From Hydractinia symbiolongicarpus (taxonomy: Eukaryota; Cnidaria; Hydrozoa; Anthoathecata; Hydractiniidae): 64,000 nucleotides of DNA. The stretch lies in NCBI RefSeq assembly GCF_029227915.1, contig NC_079885.1, forward strand, positions 17,743,001 through 17,807,000, written 5' to 3'. The position numbers were made by a program, and so were the translations under genes. The notes under the pieces are model-generated. The model saw only the letters and a program-made list of their open reading frames with translations. It was not told the DNA's origin and searched no databases. Numbering within the stretch: position 1 is the stretch's first letter; every line of letters begins with the position of its first letter. Of the stretch, positions 24,160-34,945 are shown piece after piece.

Positions 24160-25012
24160 TAAAAGAGTAATACAATTGTAATAGAGATTGTCTGTTTAGA
24201 AAGTTACGTGATTTGTAAAGGATGCCAATAGATTTTGAAACTTTTAAATTTACCGTAGATATGTGTTGGTGCCACTTTAAATTTTCGTCAAGCATCACAC
24301 CTTAGTGGATATCTCGCGTGAAATTTGATTTCCTTCTATTTCTAGTTTAGGTAGGGCAATAGGCAAGTCCTTTCTTCTTTGTGGTGTGTGGAATAATGTA
24401 TACTTTGTTTTTTTTATATTTAGTGATAATTTATTAGCAGAGAACCAGGTCGATAATTTGTTTAACTCGGTATTTACAGTTTTATAAAGAGTATTAATAC
24501 ATTTATGGGAGTAAAACAAATTAGTGTCATCTGCAAACATAATAGAATTTAGGATTTCAGAACAATTGCTTAGATCATTAACATATATTAATAATAAGAG
24601 TGGTCCAAGAATTGAACCTTGTGGAACTCCACATTTAATTGTTAGCTTATTAGTTTTTTTGTCACTGCCAATATCTATGTATTGAGTTCGTTCACTCAGA
24701 TAACTTTTAAACCATTTTAATGTTACCCCACTTATTCCATACGCATTTAGTTTACCTAATAATATGTTGTGATCAACGGTATCAAAAGCCTTAGATAGGT
24801 CAATAACAATACCCAAAGTCAATTTTCCATCACTAAAAGATTGATGAATGTCCTCCACAAGTTGCATTATCGCATGTTCTGTGGAGTGTCTGTTTCTAAA
24901 TCCAAATTGCTTCTTACGAAAGATAGAATTCTCGGTGAAGAAGCGAAAAACTCTGTTGTGCATAATTTTTTCAAGAATCTTTGAGAATACGGGTAGAATA
25001 GAAATAGGCCTG
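24160..25012 (-). pseudogene. LINE reverse transcriptase core (LINE-B, right piece)
   Basis: The open part 24295-24963 (222 codons) has the RT signature motifs: GFRNRHSTEHA, IDLSKAFDTVDH (catalytic Asp, motif A), GVPQGSILGPLL (motif B) and MFADDTNLFY (motif C). A frameshift at about 24300 leads to the MLDENLKWHQHIS motif, and coding continues to 24165. Upstream it reads RPISILPVFSKIL before stopping abruptly at 25012, next to the hAT-like end. This is a Jockey/CR1-type non-LTR element whose endonuclease and 5' part are missing. Confidence 0.88.
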
Positions 25013-26009
25013 CAGGGGCGGATCTAGGATTTCTGATGTACCCCGTCGTAAAATGTACTTATATTAGTGACACGCGAAGGCCCACCATGGTTGGGCCTGA
25101 GGGGCCAGAAAATTTTTAAACATTGGAGGATCCTAGATTGTCTGAAAACAACATTCCCGCATCTAAATTGTAAATTATTTTGAAAATAAAAAGGCTATTT
25201 GTCATTCATACAGCATAAAACGAAAATCGTCAACAATGTTGTTTGGTTGCTTCTCTTTCTTGCTGAGTTTCTATTGTTATATATGAAGCCTATGAACTAA
25301 AGAAACAAGATTATCTCATATCATTTATAGATGTTAATAGGCCGTTTCGCTCAATATCAGAGCTCATCAGCATGCCTAGGATAACAAAAAATGTCATCCA
25401 GACATGGACAGCCAAATAAAAAAGAAGTAAAGAATTAAGATAACAAGATACAATGATGAGGAAAAAATAGAGAAAAATTTAGCTGTCATTGGCATATTTA
25501 TATTTAAAAAATACAGGATAACTTGACAACTGCAACTATGTTCTACTATTTCTTGACAGTTTTCAATTAAATGATAATGAATATTGCAATGAAATGGTTT
25601 GATATGAATAAAAATGAATGCAGGATAAAGTGACAACTGAGTAACCCCATAGTCCCTGCAACAGCAGCATGAGATACTGACATTGCTAAATATTTGATGG
25701 ACTTAAAGATGGATATTTGTCAACAAATAAATTGGGGTGAGAACTATAATACTCAGAATTGACAAAAAGTTCAATGCAAGCAAGTAGCCTTAACTGTTGC
25801 GTCAAACTATTATCACCTACCAGACATAAGGATATGGAGCTAAACAAGCAATTTCCAGATAATTCGGACCTAAACAGTGAAAAATAAATAAATATTTCTT
25901 AGAGAAATTAAAAAAGAATTCACTCCTCAGAGCAAAGACACTAAGTTTTAACATTTTGAGAAGAATCAAAACCATTATTAATTCCACACACACACATCCC
26001 AGCTAGCTT

Positions 26010-26081
26010 GTGGCGCCGTAGATTAGTGGTTATGTGGCGCCGTAGATTAGTGGTTATGTGGCGCCGTAGATTAGTGGTTAT
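26010..26081 (+). repeat. Three direct copies of a 24-bp piece of the SINE head
   Basis: GTGGCGCCGTAGATTAGTGG plus TTAT is repeated at 26010, 26034 and 26058. The repeat contains the A box of the RNA polymerase III promoter, so the 5' end of this SINE has three A boxes in series. Confidence 0.9.
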
Positions 26082-26420
26082 AGCTCTCCTACTCTGTGCG
26101 GGAGACAGGGGTTCGATTCCTCTTGACGGCGATTCAACATGGGCCAGTGAATGTTAAATTGGGAAGATGGCACACTGTGTGGGCCGTTGGATGTTGCCGG
26201 GAGTTGTCTAGTAGAGCGCGGGCTCTAATTGGGTCTGCGTAGCTCAAAATGAGCATTAAATACTCGACTCTCCATCTACGCCATGGCCCCTCCTGGAAAT
26301 AATAGACAGGGTATATCCCTCGATATTTGTGAGGCTAGCCATGTAAAATATGCACATCTATCTATCTATCTATCTACCATAGATACCGTTGCTAGCTCTC
26401 CAAGAGTAATAATCAAAACA
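26058..26420 (+). mobile_element. tRNA-derived SINE with complete tRNA-like head
   Basis: The head at 26060-26131 has an A-box-like TAGATTAGTGGTTA and a B box GGTTCGATTCC, with acceptor-like ends CGCCGT/ACGGCG that pair. A non-tRNA body follows, ending in a (CTAT)n tail and AT-rich end. The anticodon arm does not fold into a normal seven-base loop, so it is a SINE head and not a working tRNA gene. Confidence 0.8.
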
Positions 26421-26750
26421 ACTCTGTGCGGGAGACAGGGGTTCGATTCCTCTTGACGGCGATTCAACATGGGCCAGTGAATGTTAAATTGGGAAGATGG
26501 CACACTGTGTGGGCCGTTGGATGTTGCCGGGAGTTGTCTAGTAGAGCGCGGGCTCTAATTGGGTCTGCGTAGCTCAAAATGAGCATTAAATACTCGACTC
26601 TCCATCTACGCCATGGCCCCTCCTGGAAATAATAGACAGGGTATATCCCTCGATATTTGTGAGGCTAGCCATGTAAAATATGCACATCTATCTATCTATC
26701 TATCTACCATAGATACCGTTGCTAGCTCTCCAAGAGTAATAATCAAAACA
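26421..26750 (+). repeat. 330-bp tandem copy of the SINE body
   Basis: This repeats 26091-26420 apparently without difference. It starts in the middle of the tRNA-like head (ACTCTGTGCGGG) and therefore lacks the A box. This points to local tandem duplication rather than a second retroposition. Confidence 0.9.
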
Positions 26751-26887
26751 AAAACCACGAATACATGTAGCTAGCTAGCTAGCCATAAGTAGTTCATGGT
26801 GATGACATAGTGATGTACACTTAATTACTATGGTAACAAATGTTCAGCAAAAATCAGAAATGGAAATTACAGAAAATAAAATCTTAC

Positions 26888-27118
26888 CTCAATGCAACAC
26901 AATTCTTGGAAGAAACTGATGCAGGAAGATAATTCATCTTCATTCACACCAATTTCTCCACAAGAAAGTACAGCATAAAGCTGTTCTGTGTTTAAAAACA
27001 CATTTTTATTTGAATTTATCCATTTCTCAGAATAAATATTAAATATTTCAATCAATTTCTGCAAATCTTCGTCTTGAAATAATTTCAAAACATCTTCTCT
27101 CACTGAACTAAACGCCAT
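26888..27118 (-). CDS. Unidentified first coding exon (77 codons) with splice donor
   Basis: The ATG at 27118 opens MAFSSVREDVLKLFQDEDL and the exon stops at GAG/GTAAGAT (GT at 26887-26886), a good donor. A further in-frame ATG at 27202 overlaps a CCAAT box, so I prefer the inner start. The product is an acidic, probably helical N-terminus (LQKLIEIFNIYSEKW, then LSCGEIGVNEDELSSC); I recognise no family. It could be a host gene start or the first exon of a gene carried by the hAT-bounded segment. Downstream exons were not found to the left. Confidence 0.45.
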
Positions 27119-27198
27119 GTTGAGCAATGATGTTGAGGAAGATATGAAAATGAAGACTAGCGTGAGCATTTTGGCTTTTGCAGGGTATTGATTTTTAG

Positions 27199-27284
27199 CC
27201 AATCACAATTTAAGAAAACTTCTGTAATGACCAATCAAATCCTGCCGGTGTTCTTCTCCTGCAAACCCGGCACTCTAGACCAAT
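27199..27284 (-). promoter_or_regulatory. Cluster of three CCAAT boxes upstream of the unidentified exon
   Basis: CCAAT occurs at 27199-27203, 27231-27235 and 27280-27284, all in the same orientation, 80-165 bp upstream of the ATG at 27118. Clustered NF-Y-type boxes at this distance are typical of TATA-less metazoan promoters. The role is inferred only. Confidence 0.45.
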
Positions 27285-27538
27285 AAGAGTTAAGAATAAC
27301 CTCATTGCTCCGGCAAAAACCTGCAGGGCCGGGTCCATATTTTTCTATCCGCCATCACGGCAGCAACAGCGGCGGCAATATTATTAATTTTTATATTGAT
27401 GAGCGCTCAAATGAATACATTATTACACGCCCCAAATATTACTGGTTAGTACTAAATATTTGAAAATTAGATAAACTATACTTGTTATTTTTAAACCCCG
27501 TCCTTTGACCCAATTGACGGGGTTTGGATCCGCCCCTG

Positions 27539-30500
27539 CTACCGTACTTAGGCTGCATGTAGTCATAATGAAACTCGTACATGACCAGCTTCGACATATC
27601 CAATATAGCCTGGCCGATGTATATGGGCTTATTCATCTTCACCTCGGTCTTGCCCATCTCTACACCTAGTACGTTTTTACTGAACCTGCTACCACCCTTG
27701 ATATTAGGCTTCATTACGAGCTTCATGTACTTGTCCTCATTGGTGACCAGTTAGATTTGCGGTGGTTTCTGATATTCTCCATGGTTTTGCCGAACACCGA
27801 GAGGTTCATCAGCTTATAAAAGTCCTTCTCAAACTCGTTTTTGGCGTTTGTTCTCAAATCAGTGTTGTGATCAATGTACCCCCTTAACCATGACTTTTGA
27901 TTGAATCGGATCACTCTGTGTCCTTTTTTCAATTCAAGCACATGCCTTATAGCATCGTAAGGGGCCCTAATATGTACTACATATTTCAGCTTGTTTTCCA
28001 AATTCGGTACCAATTTCTCAACCTTATTGACCTTCCTTCGTTCGGGTAGAAACGGCAGCTCATTATGTTTCTCATGTAGTCATTCGGGGTAATCGATATC
28101 TACCTCCAAAATGTACCCATGCCTGTTCTCTTCAACAAGCTTCCTGATAAACCGCCTTTCAGTGAATTCCTTGACGTTTGACACCCATTTGAAACCGTCT
28201 GTTGGCAAGTCTTGACGCATCGCCCAGCCATATAGGTTGTTGCCATGAGGATTCTGGATCGTACTGATCTCCCATGTACTTATTGGTAGCCTTGGCATAT
28301 CGGTGTACGGCCTGGGTTATACTCCCTCTTATACCCTTCTCGAACATCAGGAGCATGTCGGGGTCCGTAAGGAGCTCTAGCCTTATACCCGTAAATTTCA
28401 GGGCTGCCTTCCAGGCCAAGCCGGGTGCAGAGTAGAAATGGGCAGGATCAAGCTTGTAGTTATCCAGGCAGATGCCCCAAAATGTTTCGAAGATGTCAGC
28501 TAATAGCAGTACGTCTGTTGTCAGGTACACATCCTGATGGTCTCCCATGGTAACATCATCGCCCTCCGAGGTAATACAATTCCATACCTTTTTAGCGTAT
28601 TGATAATCTTCATTACTGATCCCATTCATGTTTAGCTTGCTGTAAAACGCCTCCTTGGGGGGGGGGGGGTAACTCTGTCTCTTCAAATCGCTTCCATCCT
28701 TCCATGTATTCATAGGGGTACACGCCCTTTCTGCGCATGAGCTTAAATGTGTCATACTCGTTGAAAAACCAACGGAGATTTTTACAACTTTCATCGCTGA
28801 GGTTGCTTGCCAATTTGTCCAACAAGGATTCCATAAATCGACAGGAATCGATAAAACTGATTTCGATTGTCTTGTATTTCTCACCATCCCCATATCCCAT
28901 ACCTCCAAGTGCTACCTTGATTTTGACATTGAAGCTGATGTACTTCTACGTATTCTCTGCGATGCAGCCGATGTCCTGAGTATCATATTTTTCGCCCAAT
29001 TCCCGTATGAAGAGATGGGCATCATACCCCGACAAGTTATGGAAGATGATAGGGACGTGGCCTGGTATCTTATACTTCAAATTGCAGCTGTTATGCGCCG
29101 CACCTCTATATAGCCCGGTATAATGACAATGGTCCCTGGGCTTCATGCTGATATGGCATCGAAATGCCTTGTCATGTTTCCTTCTTAGGACCTCCGCTGG
29201 AGGCTTCATGTCCTGCTGCGGGTATGTATTATAGAGTCTTTTAACCTCATCCTCTAGGTGGTTGACAAAGCGGGTTACACAGTCCTCGCTCCTGTATACT
29301 CTTAGGGGATCCGGTACATTCCCATAGGCAAAGGTACTATACGTGCACCAGCCGGATGGTACATGCTTACTTAGCTTCTTGGTATTTTTACCTCTTGCAT
29401 CCTCTACCGGCACCAGTAGGCTTTCGAAATCCGCGTATATAGCGAAAGGTACTTTGAACTGTTGCTGCCCATCCCTATAGTATAGCCATTTTTCGGCCTC
29501 TGTTGGCATCGTAATTTTAACAGCCTCATGATCGGTGCAATACCTATAATGCTTATCCCTCGATCCAACTGTTGGAAAACCCTGTAGGCAGTTTAGGCAA
29601 TAATGCATTGCCTTCCTATTCTTCAAAGTCTCCTTTCCCAGGAGCCTCGATAGGCTTTTGACTGCCGTATAGTGGGTCTTTTTATCATTGGTGATAAGCA
29701 ATAGGGTCACCACCTTGGTACGCCCGTTGTGCACCGATCGACGTAAGGTGTTGATCCTCTTTCCATCTATATAGAGGACATTTATAGCAATGTCAGGGTT
29801 ATTCGCCTCGAATTTGTATATGGATTTTATACTGGTTGGGAACTCCATGCCATCCCAATTGTAGTGGCCTACGTAGGGTGTCATCTGAGAAATTCTATTT
29901 GGATTCTTCCCTATATCCTCATGATGCAGTGATGCTATAATGGCCCATTTCAAACACTGCTCATCCCCATTCACCGGGTTAATGACGGCCTTTTTGGATG
30001 CTACCCATTTGGGTAGTTCGAGGTATGATGAGCCTCTTGTTAGTCTCAATTTGTGAAAGTCTACGTCGAGGTGTAGGATTTGGGAGATTGTAAAGCCACT
30101 TTGGGGTAACGCAGGATTTTCGACATGTGTTTTAACCTGGGCAAACATCCTATGTAGCACAATATCCACATAGTTACCCTGGAATACCGGGGCCATATTG
30201 CTATGGAATACTTTCTTTACCTCAATGTACTCCACATTCTCATTAGCCCCTTCTATATTTGATGGCTTTTTCCACGTGATCCATAGCGACAGCTGTACCT
30301 TCGTTGACCCCATATCTTCTACCTGGTCCCCAACCAAGGTTAGCACATTGGGCTGCATCATCCCGACATGCCCGTCAACGTCGGCACCTCCTATACCAGG
30401 AATTCGGAAACTCCGGAAGGTCCTGTGAAGAGCATGCTTATGCTCTTGGGGCGCGAAGTTGTGTCCTGGCTGTTCATGGGGATTTTGATTATCATCGAGA

Positions 30501-30898
30501 TAGTCTTCCCCGGCCTCCTGTTCAACTTCAGCATGCAGTGTAGGTCTTGTATTTGCTACCCTACCATAGAGCCCCATCACCCTGAGTTTGAATGCTGCAT
30601 AGGTACACTTGACTCCCTGCTTTATAGGATTTGGGACGGCATCAACTAGGCAGTTGTACCATTCCCACATCTTGGTCCCAACAATCGATTGATTTTTAGA
30701 CATTTCCTGTTTCTCGAAAATATCCATGGCCTCCGGCGTTGGTAGTATGGTTGCCGGCTTTACGGCCTTTCGTTGTCCAGCCCTTCTTGGTGGCCTCTCC
30801 AATAGGGTAACCAATTCGGCTTTACGTAGTCTATAATACCCTTTAAGTCCACGGGTTTTTGCGATATCTCGTAATTCTTTTACAGTGCGTGAATCCAT
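27539..30898 (-). pseudogene. polB: Protein-primed DNA polymerase B of Polinton A with N-terminal SAP domain
   Basis: The first 650 codons (28946-30898) are open: a SAP-like helix-turn-helix (residues about 3-33, TVKELRDIAKTRGLKGYYRL), a linker, a zinc-finger-like CLNCLQGF...HYRYC, the exonuclease I motif FAIYADFESLL, an HNH-like RDHCHYTGLYRGAAH insertion, and the exonuclease II motif FHNLSGYDAHLF. Downstream frames carry the palm region. Motif A, which should read LDANNLYG, is damaged by a small deletion (only GNNLYGWAM remains, the Asp is gone). Motif B (KLMNLSVFGKTMENIR) is present, and the gene is cut before motif C. A run of 12 G near 28660 marks one frameshift. Inactive. Confidence 0.88.
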
Positions 30899-30903
30899 TT
30901 CTC

Positions 30904-30913
30904 TTTTATTATA
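30904..30913 (-). promoter_or_regulatory. TATAATAAAA motif just upstream of the polymerase A start codon
   Basis: The motif ends 5 nt before the ATG (30898). The same word precedes several Polinton B genes; see the findings. Confidence 0.5.
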
Positions 30914-31527
30914 CGGTTTTTAACAAAGTCGGAGGATTTCATTTTGCTCGACTAACACAGTGATTTCCCTTGGGGAATTCCCCTTACTCATATTTGTATG
31001 ATAGGGAAATTCCCTTTTGTGCGTAGAATATTATGGTAAATTGTACTTTATTATTATTATTACTATTATTTACCCAGGATAGCCTCTTCAGTTCCTATTG
31101 GTACTGCTATCAACGAGGGTCCTGCCAAGGGGGTCCTAGCGCATTTAAAGCTCCCATTTGAGCTACGAAAGTCGTGGGAAGCACAGCAATCGCTCAACTA
31201 GACAACCGCCTAAGATATCAATCCTATTCTCGTGCTGAGCGCTAAGCAGAAAGGATAGATTCACACTTTTATAGTCTCTGGCATGACTCGGCCGGGGTTT
31301 GAACCCAAGACCTCCCGCACTGAAAGCGAACGCTCTACCACAAGGCTATCAGTACTAGAAAATATTGGAGCTCTTATTCTAAAGATGACGTCATCATATT
31401 TGAATAATAGGTCCTTGAATTATGTGGATCAATATGGGATGGTATCGGATGGTGCTGGATTAATAGGGACTGTTCTGTGAGTTATACGCGCACGCGACTG
31501 TGCCAGAAGGAACATTTTATATTCTCT
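30914..31527. repeat. Right terminal inverted repeat of Polinton A, split by a SINE
   Basis: It matches the B termini: GGATTTCATT..GCTCGAC, GGGAAATTCCC-type palindromes, TGACGTCA (31386-31393), and GGTATCGGATGGTGCTGGAT followed by TAATAGGGACTGTTCTGTGA. The SINE interrupts it at about 31037-31358. Confidence 0.85.
31037..31358 (-). mobile_element. tRNA-derived SINE (second family) inside the Polinton A TIR
   Basis: On the minus strand a tRNA-like head (31350-31280) has A box TGTGGTAGAGCG and B box GGGTTCAAACCCC. The body follows and ends in an ATT-rich (AATAAT)n tail near 31060. Part of the body recurs at 41605-41764. Flanking AATATT words could be its target duplication. Confidence 0.8.
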
Positions 31528-31900
31528 GATACAGACTCAGTTTACTTGACCATCTCTGGTGAAGAGCTACGAGATATCTTACGTTCTGAGCTTCTCGAAG
31601 ATTACGACAAGGATGTGAAAAACTGGCTCATGACAGACAAGTATTCAGCAAGAACAGCAGGGTTATTTAAGCCCGAATTTATTAGGTCTAGGATGATTGT
31701 TTGACAGCCAAGTGCTACTTCGTGGAAGGGAAAGATGGCACCAAATTCCCGTACAAACTTATGTCAATAAAACAGAATGCTATGACTTGGGATCGGTATA
31801 AGAAAACTTTGAATAACACCTAGATACTCAAAGAAACACATGGTTCTGGGTACATGATCAAGGAATGGTGAAGATTAAGGATGAGATTAAACATGAAAGG
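31528..31900 (+). pseudogene. polB: Polymerase B fragment of an older, different Polinton (C)
   Basis: Coding starts at motif C (SDTDSVYL; the expected Y-x-DTDS) directly at the end of Polinton A. It continues with KYSARTAGLFKPEF, a thumb-region pattern of protein-primed polymerases, and after one frameshift gives AKCYFVEG...KQNAMTWDRYK. The sequence differs clearly from the A/B polymerase, so it belongs to another Polinton lineage. The upstream half of the gene is not visible in this window. Confidence 0.72.
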
Positions 31901-32376
31901 AAAACATTCCAGACGATACTGACTTAGACGACGGTCTTTTAGTAGGCTTGCAGATCTACCTTCACGACCTGCTACCAGTCTCTATAAAATATCCGTATTC
32001 CGTCTGTTTATCTCTGCGCGGAACTAGGCGTACTAAGTAGCGAGAACCGCGGAAAATCCCCGCGGCCCTGCAGCTTTATTTTGCATCACGGCAGACCCCG
32101 TTATTTTTACCGGCCTTGGACCGCTCACGCGCAATAGACCAATCACTGGGCTGGATTATCACTAATGACTAATCCAAGTGCTTCGCGGCCTCAACAACCG
32201 ACGGAGGGAACATGTTACCCTTACGAAGGCCATTTTGGTTTGGAAGTGTTGGTTTGATTTGAAGTTTGGTAGATCTGCTTTCAATCCTTTTTTCTTCTGA
32301 GTACTTTCTATCCTATAGGATTATTTACTTTCTGTATGTTTTCACCTGTAAAGGTGAATATTTTATCACGTTTCCT

Positions 32377-32814
32377 AGGTTCCCTCCCGCTAAAAATCAA
32401 GTTGAGCCCATATTAAAGATCTTTGAAAGTTGTCTATAAATCTTTTTATTTTTTTTAAAAATCTTTATCCGTTCTCGAGATATTTGTCTTAAAAGTAGCG
32501 CTAATGATGCGAAATTGTGACGTCATGAGTATGCATTGAGCATAATTATGGTAACTAAATAAAAAATTATGTATAATGTTCAAAACCGGTCAAAGTGAAT
32601 GGCCAGAAAATCTTTTTAACTCTATATGGCTTTTCAAAAATGTTAAATTAACTCCCTTGCAGAGCATACTCATGACAGCATGCATAATTAGTGAATCTTC
32701 TTAGTCCAAATTCTAAAAAACCAATCAAGAATTTTTAAAAAATGTTCAAATTCCTAGACAACCTTTCAAGCTCTTTCATATGAGCTCAACTTGATTTTTC
32801 ACGGGAGGTAACCT
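32377..32814. mobile_element. MITE with about 60-bp imperfect inverted repeats
   Basis: Left arm AGGTTCCCTCCCG then AAAAATCAAGTTGAGC; the right arm is the complement (GCTCAACTTGATTTTTC, GGGAGGTAACCT). Further matches extend inward (TTGAAAG..TTGTCTA). No target duplication was recognised and no coding. Confidence 0.7.
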
Positions 32815-33234
32815 TTAAACAAACCAATTTTAAGTTTTTTGCTAGCTAGCTAAAAACGTGGATTTTGAGGCAGCTAGCTATAGCTATTTTTATTTTTATT
32901 CCTATTTTTCTAAAGTTTTTTTCAGTTTGGTATATTGTTATTTATTTTTATGTTGAAGTTGGGTCTACCTAGCTAGCTCCTTTTAGCTACCTCGTGAAAG
33001 TAGCTAAATGCAGTTTGGCTGCAACACAATTCTTAATTCTTGTGCTAAATGCAGTTAGGCAGCTACTAATTTTATTACTGCTATGAAAGCTTATGCTGAA
33101 AAATAAAATTGCTGAGTATATATTTTTTTAACTGAACTTGATAACGACAGGCGGTTTCCTGATTTTTTTTAAACTGAAGTCGCAGTAAAATATTTTTAAA
33201 AATGATGTTACGCCTATACTCATGTGCGACACAG

Positions 33235-33815
33235 TCTACCTGTACTAAGCGCTTAGTCCGGTGTTAAAAACGGGCTGTTTCCTGTGTTTCTGTTTAACCG
33301 AAATTGTGATAACGTTTTTTACAGAAAAAAGTACACATTGTTTACCTATACTAAGCGCTCAGCTTAATATTTTTTTGAACTTTTTTCGGGAACATTCCTC
33401 GAAAAATAAAGAAGGTTGGCCAGCTGCTTTCCCTATGACGGGGTAACAATGAATTGTAATCTGTGTTTTTATTTTACCTAAGTTGTCGAAAGTTATTTTT
33501 TGAATAGTATGTTACACCGGAAACGCCATAAAGTTGTGTGCACTTCACTTGATTTTCTACACACTATATGGCTGTACTAAAGCGCTTTACCTGAATGCGT
33601 GGCACAGTTGACGGTTCTTATTAATCACTCAATCTGAGGTTTAACGCTGCGTAACACAGCTACTTGTGGCTTAACCCGCCGTTTCAACAGAGCGTATCCT
33701 GTGTTTTGTAAACCAAAGCTGCAATAGCTTTTTTTAAATAGGGTCTTCAACCTAAACGCGTGTGCCGCACGATTTACCTGTACTAAAGCGCTCCACCTGA
33801 CCGTGTCACATAGTT
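33235..33815 (+). repeat. Degenerate repeats with a TACCTGTACTAAAGCGCT word
   Basis: Diverged copies of ACCTGTACTAA(A)GCGCT occur near 33238, 33347, 33571 and 33777, each followed or preceded by similar words (TGTTTCCTGTGTTT; TGCGGTTCTTATTAA). The spacing is irregular (about 110-220 bp). This is probably an old tandem array inside the Helitron. Confidence 0.55.
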
Positions 33816-34505
33816 TGCGGTTCTTATTAAGCTTATTCTTATTACGGCGTTCAACAACAGTTACTTTTAGCTTACCCTGGCGTTTCGACGCCGGGTTTTC
33901 CGTCTGTCTGTTCCTGTGTCAAAAGCGACTTGTGTTAACCACGCACGAAATTGCTGATAGCTTTTTGATCTTTTCGCTACGCTATTTTAAAATTTTATTT
34001 TATTTTGTCTTTTTCGTAGTTTCACAAAAGTTTAATTTAAAAAATTTCTTATACAAAATTCATGGTTAATTAACAAAAACAAGTTTTTAATAACAGAGGG
34101 AGAACAATGAATTTTAGAAAGGTTTTGTAAGTGATTTTTTGTTTGTTCTAAACATGAATGTGGAATTTATTTTGTAAATTTTGTTTCATCTTCAAACCAT
34201 TTATATTTTTAATGACAACAATAAACCTGGATGTGCTTATTGTTTTGCTGAAACTTATTGTTTTTTAAACTGAACAAAAATTGTAAGAAAATGTCAAATT
34301 TAGTTTTTTAAAAGCTATTTGCAGGGAGGAGCCTCTTTTTTACATCAAACTCAGGCCGTAAAAATGCACAAATTATTGTTAAATATATGAATTTTACGAG
34401 AAAGCGGCGTAACACTACTTCCGATAAATTATACTATAAAAAATAAAAAGGTGTAGTTTACACTGCTTCCGTGTAAATTTCTAGGGACCATGACTACTGC
34501 AGAGT

Positions 34506-34612
34506 AATTTAATAACAGATGCGCAAAATAATTTCATAACAGATGCGCGAAAAAATTTCATTAACAGATGCACGAAATATTTTCATTAACAGATGCACGA
34601 AATAATTACGTC
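34506..34612 (+). repeat. Short tandem repeat next to the Helitron 3' end
   Basis: Four copies of a 26-29-bp unit containing TAACAGATGCGCGAAA/TAACAGATGCACGAAA lie just inside the terminal hairpin. Subterminal arrays are common in non-autonomous Helitrons. Confidence 0.8.
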
Positions 34613-34945
34613 AGCTAATTCCCGTGGATTGTTTCACGGGTTAACGACTAGTTCTACTATAGTGCTGGAAAAGGAACGTATGCAGGGAACCCACCATAGC
34701 CCTTGGGAGGAGCTAAAGAGATCGAAGTTTGACTTTATCTCTAAACGTCTCAAGGAGGAGTTATGTAAGGTATTATGACGATTTTAAACTATAAGGAAAT
34801 AGGCTCCTCCAAAAATGGCGTAGATATAACTAATGATGTGTATAAAAGGGACGTCGATTTTCGAACATTTGCTGAGATAAGGAGTGACTCGGTCCAACTC
34901 GTCTACGGGTAATGGGATTAACGAAGTATACAACGCCGAAGAAAC

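Larger units (their letters stand above)
25013..27538. mobile_element. Segment bounded by hAT-type CAGGGGCGGATC ends
   Basis: The left end reads CAGGGGCGGATCTAGG and the right end, inverted, CAGGGGCGGATCCA, which is a hAT-style terminal repeat. The flanking octamers (TAGGCCTG and CTACCGTA) do not match. The left neighbour is LINE-B while the right neighbour is Polinton A polymerase, so this may be two different hAT copies joined by deletion rather than one insertion. The interior has a SINE pair and an exon-like gene start but no transposase that I can recognise. Confidence 0.5.
27539..31527 (-). mobile_element. Polinton/Maverick A: truncated right end
   Basis: It retains the right terminal inverted repeat (30914-31527, split by a SINE) and most of the polymerase gene. 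It is cut at 27538, just before the polymerase catalytic motif C, where the hAT-type terminus begins. Polymerase and TIR sequence are closely similar to Polinton B, so A and B are the same family. The outer end, ...ATTCTCT at 31521-31527, abuts the polymerase gene of a different Polinton (C). Confidence 0.85.
31950..34651 (+). mobile_element. Helitron (non-coding) inserted in Polinton C
   Basis: The 3' end is a classical one: hairpin CCCGTG-N8-CACGGG (34621-34640), TTAACGA, CTAG (34648-34651), then T. Polinton C coding remnants lie on both sides (31528-31900 and from about 34650). The left limit is only approximate. The interior holds a MITE, degenerate repeats and AT-rich DNA, with no Rep/helicase gene detected. 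Confidence 0.6.

Noticed and set aside
26060-26131. A possible genuine tRNA gene
   Set aside because: A and B boxes and a pairing acceptor end are present, but the anticodon arm cannot form a normal seven-base loop, and a SINE body follows directly.
31280-31350. A possible tRNA gene on the minus strand
   Set aside because: It is followed by a SINE body that recurs without the head at 41.6 kb, and its ends do not pair as an acceptor stem.
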